Assembly: GCF_005281345.1 (NCBI RefSeq)
Contig: NZ_SZXJ01000100.1
Coordinates: 426 to 64,425, forward strand
DNA length: 64,000 bases
Origin: Citrobacter sp. wls619
GTDB taxonomy: Bacteria > Pseudomonadota > Gammaproteobacteria > Enterobacterales > Enterobacteriaceae
Reading direction: 5' to 3'
In this document: positions 14,752 through 23,732 of the stretch, piece by piece
Layout: each line of letters opens with the position of its first letter
How positions within the stretch are numbered: position 1 is the first letter of the stretch
Position numbers and translations under genes: made by a program
Notes under the pieces: generated by a model
What the model was told of the DNA's origin: nothing
Databases searched by the model: none
What the model saw: the letters and a program-made list of their open reading frames with translations, nothing else

Positions 14752-15927
14752 ATGCCTCTCGCTTTATTTGCACTAACAATAAGTGCCTTCGCTATTGGCA
14801 CGACTGAATTTGTGATTGTCGGCCTGGTGCCGACCATTGCTGAACAACTGGCGATCTCTTTACCTTCTGCCGGGATGCTGGTTTCAATCTATGCGCTGGG
14901 TGTCGCGATCGGGGCGCCAGTATTGACTGCCCTGACCGGACGCCTGCCACGTAAGCAACTGTTGGTTGCGCTGATGGTGCTGTTTACGGCCGGTAACTTG
15001 CTGGCATGGCAGGCACCTGGTTATACGACATTAATTGTCGCCCGCCTGCTGACTGGCCTGGCACACGGCGTCTTCTTCTCAATTGGTTCTACGATTGCGA
15101 CAAGCCTGGTGCCAAAAGAGAAAGCCGCTTCTGCCATCGCTATCATGTTTGGTGGTTTAACGGTTGCACTGGTGACGGGAGTACCGCTGGGGACATTTAT
15201 CGGCCAGCACTTTGGCTGGCGCGAGACTTTCCTGGCCGTATCACTGTTGGGTGTGATTGCACTGATTAGCAGCCAACTGCTGATCCCTGCGAATATTCCG
15301 GGTCGGGCGGCCGCCAGCATTCGTGATCAGGTAAAAGTGTTAACCCATCCACGCCTGTTGCTTATCTACGCGGTTACGGCATTAGGTTACGGTGGTGTCT
15401 TCACTGCGTTCACCTTCCTGGCTCCTATGATGCAGGACCTGGCTGGCTTCTCGCCGGCAGCGGTAAGCTGGATCTTACTGGGCTATGGCGTATCGGTCGC
15501 TATTGGCAATATCTGGGGTGGTAAGCTGGCGGATAAACATGGTGCTGTCCCGGCGCTGAAATTTATCTTCGCGGCGCTGTTTGTCCTGCTGATGGTCTTT
15601 CAACTGACAGCTTCTACGCAATACGCTGCGTTAGTGACGATTCTGGTGATGGGGATCTTTGCCTTCGGCAATGTTCCAGGTTTGCAGGTTTACGTGGTAC
15701 AGAAAGCGGAACAATTTACCCCCAATGCGGTGGATGTGGCATCCGGTCTGAATATTGCGGCGTTTAATATTGGCATTGCGCTTGGCTCTGTGATTGGCGG
15801 ACAAACGGTCGAGCATTATGGTTTGGCGCAGACGCCGTGGATTGGCGCACTGATTGTTCTGGTCGCTTTTTTACTGATGGGTATCAGCGGTCGCCTGGAT
15901 AAACCGGCGCGGGTAGTATTGGGATAA
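14752..15927 (+). CDS. MFS efflux transporter, DHA1 (AraJ/YdhP-like) family
   Basis: 391 residues with about 12 hydrophobic segments. The N-terminus LFALTISAFAIGTTEFVIVGLVPTIAEQL and the signature GVAIGAPVLTALTGRLPRKQLL (motif A between helices 2 and 3) are typical of the DHA1 drug/sugar efflux group with AraJ and YdhP. The substrate cannot be told from sequence. The start at 14752 has GGAG 6 bp upstream; an ATG at 14740 is possible. It is divergent from yafC and absent from this spot in E. coli K-12 as far as I recall, so it is a useful lineage marker. Confidence 0.88.
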   Translation: MPLALFALTISAFAIGTTEFVIVGLVPTIAEQLAISLPSAGMLVSIYALGVAIGAPVLTALTGRLPRKQLLVALMVLFTAGNLLAWQAPGYTTLIVARLLTGLAHGVFFSIGSTIATSLVPKEKAASAIAIMFGGLTVALVTGVPLGTFIGQHFGWRETFLAVSLLGVIALISSQLLIPANIPGRAAASIRDQVKVLTHPRLLLIYAVTALGYGGVFTAFTFLAPMMQDLAGFSPAAVSWILLGYGVSVAIGNIWGGKLADKHGAVPALKFIFAALFVLLMVFQLTASTQYAALVTILVMGIFAFGNVPGLQVYVVQKAEQFTPNAVDVASGLNIAAFNIGIALGSVIGGQTVEHYGLAQTPWIGALIVLVAFLLMGISGRLDKPARVVLG

Positions 15928-16049
15928 ATCATTGATGTAAGTACCCACTTACAAAACAAACTGCAATTGTTCGTTGAAAGTGAGTGCTAAAGTCCCTATA
16001 ACAGAAGAACCAGTCCGGCTGCGGGCTGGTTGACGTTATAGAGGTTTGA

Positions 16050-16859
<810 letters not shown>

Positions 16860-16935
16860 AGGTGTGTCAGGTCTGCCGTAGGGCAGGCCTGTGATGGTTG
16901 CCCTTCCTATTTCACAACAACCGAAGGACAACACA

Positions 16936-17706
16936 ATGACAACACGCTCTCACCATGACAACGTCGAAAAGCAGTTTGGCTCTCAGGCTAATGCCTATTT
17001 AACCAGCACCGTACATGCTACGGGTCGTGATTTACAACGACTGGCGGAAAGGCTGTCTGCTTTTCCACAGGCACGGGTACTGGATATGGGATGTGGAGCA
17101 GGGCACGCCAGTTTTGTGGCTGCGCAAAACGTTCAACTGGTTGTGGCTTATGATTTATCGTCTCAGATGCTTGAGGTGGTCGCAGAGGCTGCAAAAGAGA
17201 AGGGCCTGGACAATATCACCACGCAGCAGGGATACGCAGAGAGCCTGCCGTTCGGCGATTGTGCTTTTGATGTGGTGATTAGCCGCTATTCAGCGCATCA
17301 CTGGCATGATGTCGGACGTGCGCTGCGTGAAGTCAATCGTGTACTGAAACCCGGTGGTGTGGCGATCGTAATGGATGTGATGTCGCCAGGGCATCCGGTC
17401 CGTGATATCTGGTTGCAAACTGTCGAAGCGTTACGCGACACCTCACATGTCCGCAATTATTCCAGCGGTGAATGGCTGTCTTTAATCAACGACGCCGGTT
17501 TGATTACCGATACCGTGTTGACCGATCGCCTGCCGCTGGAGTTCAGTTCGTGGGTGGCGCGGATGCGTACACCTGCCGCGTTGACAGAAGCGATTCGTTT
17601 ATACCAGGAGAGCGCATCTGCTGAAGTGAAAGCCTACTTCGCGTTACAGGGGGATGGTTCATTCACCAGTGATACGATAATGGTTGAGGCACATAAAGCG
17701 GGATAA
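16936..17706 (+). CDS. yafE: YafE, class I SAM-dependent methyltransferase
   Basis: 256 residues, of the UbiE/COQ5-like type. Motif I is VLDMGCGAGHASFVAA (about residues 47-62), with DVVISRYSAHHW and LKPGGVAIVMDV further on, as in ubiquinone-type methyltransferases. The substrate is unknown. The start gives MTTRSHHDNVEKQFG, with GAAGGA 7 bp upstream; the open frame extends 45 bp further but lacks a ribosome binding site. It is followed by a strong bidirectional terminator shared with mltD. Confidence 0.92.
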   Translation: MTTRSHHDNVEKQFGSQANAYLTSTVHATGRDLQRLAERLSAFPQARVLDMGCGAGHASFVAAQNVQLVVAYDLSSQMLEVVAEAAKEKGLDNITTQQGYAESLPFGDCAFDVVISRYSAHHWHDVGRALREVNRVLKPGGVAIVMDVMSPGHPVRDIWLQTVEALRDTSHVRNYSSGEWLSLINDAGLITDTVLTDRLPLEFSSWVARMRTPAALTEAIRLYQESASAEVKAYFALQGDGSFTSDTIMVEAHKAG

Positions 17707-17712
17707 ATAAAA

Positions 17713-17744
17713 AAGGCACTGGGGGGAAACCAGTGCCTTCATTT
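17713..17744. terminator. Bidirectional terminator between yafE and mltD
   Basis: A 10-bp perfect stem AAGGCACTGG / CCAGTGCCTT has an A run on its left and ATTTTT on its right, so it can end transcripts from both convergent genes. Confidence 0.9.
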
Positions 17745-17755
17745 TTACAATGCTA

Positions 17756-19114
17756 TCAGGAGTCAGGCATGCCGTTGTTTTTGACAAACAACGTGAGCTG
17801 ATCGCCCGGCTGCAGATTGTCCGTATCGCTGTTCCAGCGCATTACATCCTTGATGTTAACCCCGTGGCGTTTGGCAATGCTCGACAGAGAATCGCCTTTA
17901 CGCACACGATAGGTGATGCTATCGCTGTTGTTAGCCAGTCGCTGTGCGCTGGTGCCAGCACCTACGGTCAGGCTTTGGCCCACTTTCAGGGATGAACCAC
18001 GCAGATTATTCCACTGCTGCAGATCCTTCGTGCTCACGCCAAGACGTGCAGCGACGCCAGAAAGCGTATCGCCAGAGCGAACTTTGTAGCTACGGCTGTT
18101 CAGCGGCGTGTTATCAGCAACCAACGTTGACTGTACGGCTGCAATTTCGCCGGAAGCCAAAGACTCACGCAGCTTCTCTGCATGCTTCTTTGGTACCATC
18201 ACGTATTGCGGACCGCTGGCACCCAACGTGGAACCTTTCACACCTGCATTGAAGGTCTTCAGTTTGCTGACGGAAATACCCGCCATATCGGCAACCTGAG
18301 TCATTTCAACCGGGCTACTCAGGCGAACACGTGCCAGCGCGCGGCTTTCGTCTGTTGTTGGCAGACGCACGCCATAGCGTTTGCTGTTTTTGAGTATATC
18401 GCTCAATGCCAGCATTTTGGGCACGTATAGCTTCGTTTCCTGAGGCAATGGTAACGACCAGAAGTCAGTGGGTTTTCCACGGGCTTTGTTCGTTTTAATT
18501 GCCTTCATGACACGACCTTCACCGCTATTATAAGCAGCAACGGTCAGCAGCCAGTCGCCATCAAACATCTTGTTCAGACGCTGCATCATGTCCAGTGCGG
18601 CGGTGGTGGAAGCCACAACGTCGCGACGTGCATCATAATTGCGGGTCTGTTTTAAACCATAATTGCGCCCCGTGCTCGGAATGATCTGCCAAATACCTGC
18701 GGCATTGGCGCCAGACGTTGCGTGAGGATCAAAAGCGCTCTCCACTATGGGTAGTAGTACCAGTTCCATAGGCATGTTACGTTTCTTAACTTGCCCGGCT
18801 ATCCAGTACATATACGGCTCTGCCCGTAAAGTTACATCGTGGAGATAGCTCTTATTGCGTAAATACTTCTGTTTTTGTTCGCGAATCCGGTTGTTTTCCG
18901 GAATTCCCATCTTTAGCTCGTCACCAATGAAAGCCCACAAATCCTGATCAGCAGCGATAGATGTTCCATCGTCCATCCATCGCGCCTGACTTGTAAACTT
19001 TCCTGCTTCCCCTTGACCAGCTGCAGAAAGGCTCTGTGCGTGCTGTTGGACGTTACCAGTATTCTGGCACCCAACAAGCAGGACAGAGGCGAGTAATATC
19101 GCTTTTGCCTTCAT
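17756..19114 (-). CDS. mltD: Membrane-bound lytic murein transglycosylase D
   Basis: 452 residues. A lipoprotein signal peptide with lipobox LVGC (C16) anchors it to the outer membrane. The lytic transglycosylase domain has the catalytic Glu E125 in LPIVESAFDP and the SLT motifs GIWQIIPSTGRNYGL and AAYNSGEGRV. Two LysM domains bind peptidoglycan near the C-terminus (about residues 343-385 and 402-445, each starting Y.VR.GD.LS). It cleaves the MurNAc-GlcNAc bond forming 1,6-anhydro ends. Length and layout match E. coli MltD, and gloB lies upstream as in that genome. Confidence 0.96.
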   Translation of the reverse strand: MKAKAILLASVLLVGCQNTGNVQQHAQSLSAAGQGEAGKFTSQARWMDDGTSIAADQDLWAFIGDELKMGIPENNRIREQKQKYLRNKSYLHDVTLRAEPYMYWIAGQVKKRNMPMELVLLPIVESAFDPHATSGANAAGIWQIIPSTGRNYGLKQTRNYDARRDVVASTTAALDMMQRLNKMFDGDWLLTVAAYNSGEGRVMKAIKTNKARGKPTDFWSLPLPQETKLYVPKMLALSDILKNSKRYGVRLPTTDESRALARVRLSSPVEMTQVADMAGISVSKLKTFNAGVKGSTLGASGPQYVMVPKKHAEKLRESLASGEIAAVQSTLVADNTPLNSRSYKVRSGDTLSGVAARLGVSTKDLQQWNNLRGSSLKVGQSLTVGAGTSAQRLANNSDSITYRVRKGDSLSSIAKRHGVNIKDVMRWNSDTDNLQPGDQLTLFVKNNGMPDS

Positions 19115-19185
19115 GTGTGTGTCAATAGTTGCTTAAAAGACGACCGATCATAACGGCGAAGTTTTCAAAAGGCAACCCGGAATTG

Positions 19186-19941
19186 TCAGAACGTATCTTT
19201 CTTTGACCTTAACCAGGCAAAACGCTCTTCAGGTTGTTGCAATATTGTTTCTTTGTTTATTTCATTAATTAAATCAATATCTTCCGTTCTTAAAAAAAGA
19301 TTATTTCGCCGCTCATTTTTCAGAATTACGGGGAGTGTCATTTGTTTTTTTACGCGTAACTCATTAACTTTACGATAATATTCATTTATGCACGAATCGT
19401 GCGGCAGAATGCTTAAGGCAAACTTCATGTTTGCTAATGTGTACTCATGGGCGCAGCAGATCAATGTATCATCAGGAAGCGCGTTTAATTTATTAAGTGA
19501 TTGATACATTTGAGATGCAGTGCCTTCAAAGAGTCTGCCACAGCCGCCAGAAAAGAGCGTATCCCCACAAAATAGATAAGGTTGGCTAAAGTAACAGATA
19601 TGTCCTAAAGTGTGACCCGGCGTGGCAATTACCGTAAATTCATGCCCTAAAACGAGTGCAATATCGCCATCTTTGACTATATGGGTCGTTCCCTTATCTT
19701 GCGTTTCAGCCGGTCCGTAAACCACTAACTGTGGGAAATGTTGCAAAAGTTCTTTCACACCGCCAACGTGATCCTGATGGTGATGGGTCAGGAGAATGGC
19801 CTCTGGCACCCACTGATGTTCTGCAATGGCTTTCAGGACGGGAGCGGCTTCGCCCGGATCAACAATCAGGCAACGGTTTTCATTATTTGTCAGGACCCAG
19901 ATGTAATTGTCCTGAAATGCAGGAATACTGTTAAGATTCAT
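19186..19941 (-). CDS. gloB: Hydroxyacylglutathione hydrolase (glyoxalase II)
   Basis: 251 residues. The metallo-beta-lactamase metal motif T-H-H-H-x-D-H is seen at residues 52-58 ([10 protein letters not shown]), with further ligands in [11 protein letters not shown] and [13 protein letters not shown], and CCAHEYT. It hydrolyses S-lactoylglutathione to D-lactate and glutathione, the last step of methylglyoxal detoxification, which pairs logically with nearby dkgB. A GAGAGG ribosome binding site precedes the ATG. It diverges from yafS across a gap of about 33 bp, so the two promoters must overlap. Confidence 0.96.
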   Translation of the reverse strand: MNLNSIPAFQDNYIWVLTNNENRCLIVDPGEAAPVLKAIAEHQWVPEAILLTHHHQDHVGGVKELLQHFPQLVVYGPAETQDKGTTHIVKDGDIALVLGHEFTVIATPGHTLGHICYFSQPYLFCGDTLFSGGCGRLFEGTASQMYQSLNKLNALPDDTLICCAHEYTLANMKFALSILPHDSCINEYYRKVNELRVKKQMTLPVILKNERRNNLFLRTEDIDLINEINKETILQQPEERFAWLRSKKDTF

Positions 19942-19974
19942 AAATTACCTCTCAATGCGTAACGGAAGGTTGTG

Positions 19975-20697
19975 ATGAAACCGGCAAGGATCCCTCAAAC
20001 TGTCGTAGCGCCCATTAGCTGGGATGATTTACCCTGGGGTGAGCACTATCGTGAGGCGCTGGAACATCAGCTTAACCCGTGGTTCGCAAAAATGTACGGT
20101 TTTCATCTGCTTAAGATTGGTAATTTAAGCGCAGAAATCAATTCCGAAGCGTGCGCGGTTTCTCATCAGGTAAATGTTTCTTCGCAAGGCTCGCCCATGC
20201 AGGTTACGGCTGATCCTTTACATCTTCCTTTTGCCGATAAATCCGTGGATGTCTGTCTGCTGGCTCATACACTACCGTGGTGCGCCGATCCGCATCGCTT
20301 ATTGCGTGAAGCCGACCGGGTACTGATTGATGATGGCTGGTTAATACTGAGCGGGTTTAACCCGGTTAGCCTGATGGGATTGCGTAAGCTGGTGCCAGTG
20401 CTACGTAAAACACCGCCTTACAACAGCCGGATGTTTACCCTGATGCGTCAGTTGGATTGGCTCTCTTTGCTGAATTTTGAGGTGCTGCACTATAGCCGGT
20501 TCCACGTGCTGCCCTGGGCGAAGCAGGGCGGTAAAATGTTAAGTGCGCATATTCCTGCACTGGGCTGTTTGCAGTTGGTTGTCGCGCGTAAGCGAACCAT
20601 TCCGCTTACGCTCAATCCGATGAAACAAAGCAAAAGTAAGGCACGTATCCGCCAGGCTGTTGGGGCCACCCGACAATACCGCAAGCCAGACGCTTAA
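19975..20697 (+). CDS. yafS: YafS, putative SAM-dependent methyltransferase
   Basis: 240 residues. It is close to E. coli YafS along its length ([13 protein letters not shown] at the start, [23 protein letters not shown], then [23 protein letters not shown], the post-motif-I region of a class I methyltransferase, and [14 protein letters not shown]). Motif I itself is poorly kept, so catalytic activity is uncertain. GGAAGGT lies 5 bp before the ATG. The last four bases overlap the convergent rnhA stop. Function is unknown. Confidence 0.9.
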   Translation: MKPARIPQTVVAPISWDDLPWGEHYREALEHQLNPWFAKMYGFHLLKIGNLSAEINSEACAVSHQVNVSSQGSPMQVTADPLHLPFADKSVDVCLLAHTLPWCADPHRLLREADRVLIDDGWLILSGFNPVSLMGLRKLVPVLRKTPPYNSRMFTLMRQLDWLSLLNFEVLHYSRFHVLPWAKQGGKMLSAHIPALGCLQLVVARKRTIPLTLNPMKQSKSKARIRQAVGATRQYRKPDA

Positions 20698-21161
20698 GAC
20701 TCTGCCTGATACCCAACATCATCCTGGGTGGGACTCATTGCCGCAGCACGTGCAAGCTCATCACAGCGTTCGTTTTCCGGATGGCCCGCATGCCCTTTAA
20801 CCCATTCCCATTTGATTTGGTGCGGGCCCAGCGCGGCATCCAGACGTTTCCACAGATCGACGTTCTTCACCGGCTTTTTATCCGCGGTTTTCCAGCCGCG
20901 TTTTTTCCAGTTGTGGATCCACTGTGTTATGCCCTGGCGTACGTACTGGCTGTCGGTGCTGAGTACCACTTCACATGGCTCTTTAAGTGCTTCCAGCGCG
21001 ACGATTGCCGCCATCAACTCCATACGGTTATTGGTGGTGAGGGTGTACCCTTCGGCAAAGGTTTTTTCGCGCCCGCGATAGCGTAAAATAGCCCCATAAC
21101 CGCCAGGACCTGGGTTCCCCAGGCAAGAACCATCGGTGAAAATTTCTACCTGTTTAAGCAT
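20694..21161 (-). CDS. rnhA: Ribonuclease HI
   Basis: 155 residues, the length of E. coli RNase HI. The acidic active site is present: D10 in [18 protein letters not shown]48 in [11 protein letters not shown]70 in [11 protein letters not shown] and D134 in [12 protein letters not shown]. It degrades the RNA strand of RNA-DNA hybrids, for example at R-loops and Okazaki primers. It is divergent from dnaQ with about 64 bp between the starts, the classical overlapping-promoter arrangement of this gene pair in enterics. Confidence 0.97.
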   Translation of the reverse strand: MLKQVEIFTDGSCLGNPGPGGYGAILRYRGREKTFAEGYTLTTNNRMELMAAIVALEALKEPCEVVLSTDSQYVRQGITQWIHNWKKRGWKTADKKPVKNVDLWKRLDAALGPHQIKWEWVKGHAGHPENERCDELARAAAMSPTQDDVGYQAES

Positions 21162-21225
21162 CTCTGGTAGACTTCCTGTTTTAGCAAATCGAAATCAAAC
21201 GATAAGTCTGACATAAATGACCGCT

Positions 21226-21954
21226 ATGAGCACTGGAATTACACGACAGATAGTCCTCGATACCGAAACCACCGGTATGAACCAGATTGGTGCCCACTAC
21301 GAAGGCCATAAGATTATTGAGATCGGTGCGGTTGAAGTGGTGAACCGCCGTTTGACCGGAAATAACTTCCACGTCTACCTGAAGCCGGATCGGCTGGTGG
21401 ACCCGGAAGCGTTTGGCGTACACGGAATCGCCGATGAGTTCCTGCTTGATAAACCCACGTTCGCCGATGTCGCCGATGAGTTTCTCGACTATATCCGTGG
21501 TGCGGAGCTGGTCATCCATAACGCATCGTTTGATATCGGCTTTATGGACTACGAGTTCGCGAAACTCAATCGCGATATCCCGAAGACGAACACCTTCTGT
21601 AAAGTGACCGACAGCCTGGCGTTGGCGAGGAAAATGTTTCCTGGCAAGCGTAACAGCCTTGATGCGTTATGCTCGCGCTATGAGATAGACAACAGCAAGC
21701 GTACTCTGCACGGCGCATTGCTCGATGCCCAGATTCTGGCCGACGTTTATCTGATGATGACCGGCGGGCAGACCACCATGGCGTTCTCTATGGAAGGTGA
21801 TAGCCAGCAGCAGAATGATACGGGGATCCAGCGCATTGTGCGTCAGTCCAGTAAATTACGCGTTGTTTTCGCTACTGATGAAGAGCTGGCAGCCCATGAG
21901 TCGCGCCTTGACCTGGTACAGAAGAAGGGCGGAAGTTGCCTCTGGCGGGCCTAG
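21226..21954 (+). CDS. dnaQ: DNA polymerase III epsilon subunit (3'-5' proofreading exonuclease)
   Basis: 242 residues, one fewer than E. coli DnaQ, owing to a short indel in the linker near EGDSQQQNDTGIQR. Exo motif I is D12-T-E14 (IVLDTETTG), with Exo II in VIHNASFDIGFMD and Exo III in HGALLDAQILADVY with the H-x5-D pair. The C-terminal segment binds the alpha subunit. The start at the second ATG gives MSTGITRQIVLDTET, as in relatives; the first ATG at 21217 would add three residues. The tRNA-Asp gene follows in the same direction. Confidence 0.97.
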   Translation: MSTGITRQIVLDTETTGMNQIGAHYEGHKIIEIGAVEVVNRRLTGNNFHVYLKPDRLVDPEAFGVHGIADEFLLDKPTFADVADEFLDYIRGAELVIHNASFDIGFMDYEFAKLNRDIPKTNTFCKVTDSLALARKMFPGKRNSLDALCSRYEIDNSKRTLHGALLDAQILADVYLMMTGGQTTMAFSMEGDSQQQNDTGIQRIVRQSSKLRVVFATDEELAAHESRLDLVQKKGGSCLWRA

Positions 21955-22030
21955 TTCTGGTATTTACAGTACAGAAATGGTCATTCGGGTGATTTTTGCA
22001 GCAAACGATTAAAAAACGTGAGAAAAAGCG

Positions 22031-22059
22031 TTGACGAGGCGCGAGGCAATCCGTAATAT
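22031..22059 (+). promoter_or_regulatory. Promoter of the tRNA-Asp gene
   Basis: TTGACG (22031-22036) and TAATAT (22054-22059) are separated by 17 bp, a near-consensus sigma-70 promoter. The tRNA starts about 30 bp after the -10. Confidence 0.75.
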
Positions 22060-22088
22060 TCGCTTCGTTCCCAAGCGGAACACAACGC

Positions 22089-22165
22089 GGAGTGGTAGTT
22101 CAGTTGGTTAGAATACCTGCCTGTCACGCAGGGGGTCGCGGGTTCGAGTCCCGTCCATTCCGCCA
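22089..22165 (+). tRNA. aspV: tRNA-Asp (anticodon GTC)
   Basis: 77 bases including an encoded CCA. The D-arm TAGTTCAGTTGGTTAGA, the anticodon arm CCTGCCTGTCACGCAGG with anticodon GTC, and the T-arm GCGGGTTCGAGTCCCGT are all present. The acceptor stem GGAGTGG / CCATTCC differs from the common GGAGCGG / CCGTTCC by one compensated pair. It lies after dnaQ, the place of aspV in E. coli. This is the intact copy; a remnant of a different tRNA-Asp gene marks the island end at 12722. Confidence 0.97.
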
Positions 22166-22172
22166 CTATTCA

Positions 22173-22204
22173 GAAAGCCTGAATCAGAAATGATTCAGGC
22201 TTTC
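22173..22204 (+). terminator. Terminator after tRNA-Asp
   Basis: A 14-bp perfect stem GAAAGCCTGAATCA / TGATTCAGGCTTTC has a GAAA loop, followed by a T-rich GTCGTTTT. Confidence 0.85.
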
Positions 22205-22230
22205 GTCGTTTTAACCCACCCAAAATAAAA

Positions 22231-22255
22231 GCCTGCAATAATGTTTTATTGCAGG
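22231..22255 (-). terminator. Terminator of the Spy-like gene (minus strand)
   Basis: An 11-bp stem GCCTGCAATAA / TTATTGCAGGC has a 3-base loop; read on the minus strand it is followed by TTTTATTTTG. It lies 10 bp after the stop codon of the minus-strand gene. Confidence 0.8.
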
Positions 22256-22264
22256 CCGCAGTCG

Positions 22265-22675
22265 TTACTCGCTCAGCGTCTGGGCGATATCTTTTTGCAC
22301 CTGCTGGCGCTGTTCTGGGGTCAGCACTTTGTTCAGGTCAAAATAGTATTTCACGCGATAATAACGCGCCTGCTGTTCGATATTGCTGAACGCGGCCAGC
22401 TGTTTCTTAACGGCGGCATCATCCCATTTCCCTGACTTGATGACGTCAATCAACGCGCCGTCTTTTACATCTTTCACTGAAATCTGGCCGACGTTAGTTT
22501 CAAGCTGTTGGTGCAGTTTTTTAATCTGCGCAACCTGGTCAGTGCTCAACTTAAGATGTTGTACTATCGGATCCTGGGCTGGAGCCGGAACATTAGATGT
22601 CGTTGCTGCAAGCGTACTAAAAGAAGCGCCAGCCACGGTAACTGCCAGCAAAGTCATGCGTACGAAGTTCTTCAT
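22265..22675 (-). CDS. Small periplasmic protein, Spy/CpxP-like (LTxxQ)
   Basis: 136 residues from the ATG preceded by CAGGA; the open frame extends upstream but has no ribosome binding site. The signal peptide is MKNFVRMTLLAVTVAGASFSTLA. The mature protein is helical and charged, with KLSTDQVAQIKKLHQQLE near the start and VLTPEQRQQVQKDIAQ near the end, both resembling the LTxxQ repeats of Spy, CpxP and ZraP chaperone-like proteins. It takes the place of yafT in E. coli K-12 gene order. A chaperone or stress-sensing role is inference; the match to Spy is loose. Confidence 0.6.
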   Translation of the reverse strand: MKNFVRMTLLAVTVAGASFSTLAATTSNVPAPAQDPIVQHLKLSTDQVAQIKKLHQQLETNVGQISVKDVKDGALIDVIKSGKWDDAAVKKQLAAFSNIEQQARYYRVKYYFDLNKVLTPEQRQQVQKDIAQTLSE

Positions 22676-22854
22676 TATTGAAATCCTGATAAGGAAATTA
22701 TCGACATTGTCTGCCACTCATTGGTTACGAGTGATTATCCTTTGCAGAATACGATGACCATCGCATGTCGCCACGCGAATTTGTTTTGCGGTTGGTTACG
22801 GAGTGAAACAATCCCGCCACGGAAAACGTTGTGCAGCGGGAGGGAAGGCGATAG

Positions 22855-23622
22855 TTATAGCGTGAACGGGTCAGCGTCCTGCCAGGCAGGAAATTTCTCG
22901 CGATACTCGCGCAGCGCTGAGAGAGACAGCTCGGCGTCAATGCGTGTGGCCTGATGCGGCTCGGCGGTGGCAATAATCTCACCCTGCGGATTAATCACCC
23001 GGCTGTCACCGCGATAATGATGCCCGTTACCGTCAGTGCCCACGCGGTTACATCCTGCTACATAAGCCTGGTTTTCAATTGCCCGTGCGGCAAGCAGAAG
23101 CTGCCAGTGCAGCGAACGCGGCGCAGGCCAGTTGGCAACATACAAGGCGAGGTCGTAGTCGTTGCGGTTACGCGACCACACTGGAAAACGCAGGTCATAA
23201 CAGACCAGCGGCAGAATACGCCAGCCACGCCATTCAAAAATAACCCGCGCGTCACCTGCCTGGTAATGCTGATGCTCATCCGCCATGCGGAACAGATGGC
23301 GTTTGTCATAGAGATGCACGGTGCCTTCGGGTTCAACCAGCAAAAAACGATTCACCGATCCCCGTTCAGACTGTATCGCTGCGCTACCTGCTATCAGGGC
23401 ATTCGTCTGCTGCGCTTTGCTACGCATCCAGCTTACAACTTCCTCTTGTGGCAACGATTTGTTTGCCGCTTCCATCGCAAATCCACTGGTAAACATCTCG
23501 GGCAACACAATAACGTCACGCCCGGTGACGGTTTCCAGTTGTCTGTCGAAATGGCGCAAGTTGGCTGGGCCATCCATCCAGATCAGCGGTTGTTGCAGCA
23601 GAGTAATTTTTAAACCTGGCAC
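22855..23622 (-). CDS. yafV: Omega-amidase YafV (nitrilase superfamily)
   Basis: 255 residues with a GTG start (PGLKITLLQQPLIWMDGPANL) preceded by GAGGAG; upstream in-frame codons lack a site. The nitrilase triad is visible: E42 in VLPEMFTSG, Lys in YDKRHLFRM and Cys in LVCYDLRFPVW. It hydrolyses alpha-ketoglutaramate and related omega-amides, a repair reaction for transamination by-products. In E. coli yafV is followed by ivy and fadE; here ivy is missing and fadE comes directly upstream, with a terminator between them. Confidence 0.93.
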   Translation of the reverse strand: MPGLKITLLQQPLIWMDGPANLRHFDRQLETVTGRDVIVLPEMFTSGFAMEAANKSLPQEEVVSWMRSKAQQTNALIAGSAAIQSERGSVNRFLLVEPEGTVHLYDKRHLFRMADEHQHYQAGDARVIFEWRGWRILPLVCYDLRFPVWSRNRNDYDLALYVANWPAPRSLHWQLLLAARAIENQAYVAGCNRVGTDGNGHHYRGDSRVINPQGEIIATAEPHQATRIDAELSLSALREYREKFPAWQDADPFTL

Positions 23623-23691
23623 GGTCGAGGCTCCTCGTTGAACAACATTTTGACACTGTAGCACGAGCTTTAACGAAAATGTGGCAATAAA

Positions 23692-23713
23692 AAGCCCCGC
23701 ATTAAGCGGGGCT
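23692..23713 (-). terminator. Terminator of fadE (minus strand)
   Basis: AGCCCCGC / GCGGGGCT with a 5-base loop (ATTAA); read on the minus strand it is followed by TTTTTATTG. Confidence 0.88.
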
Positions 23714-23732
23714 GAACGTTGTGTGTATGTCG

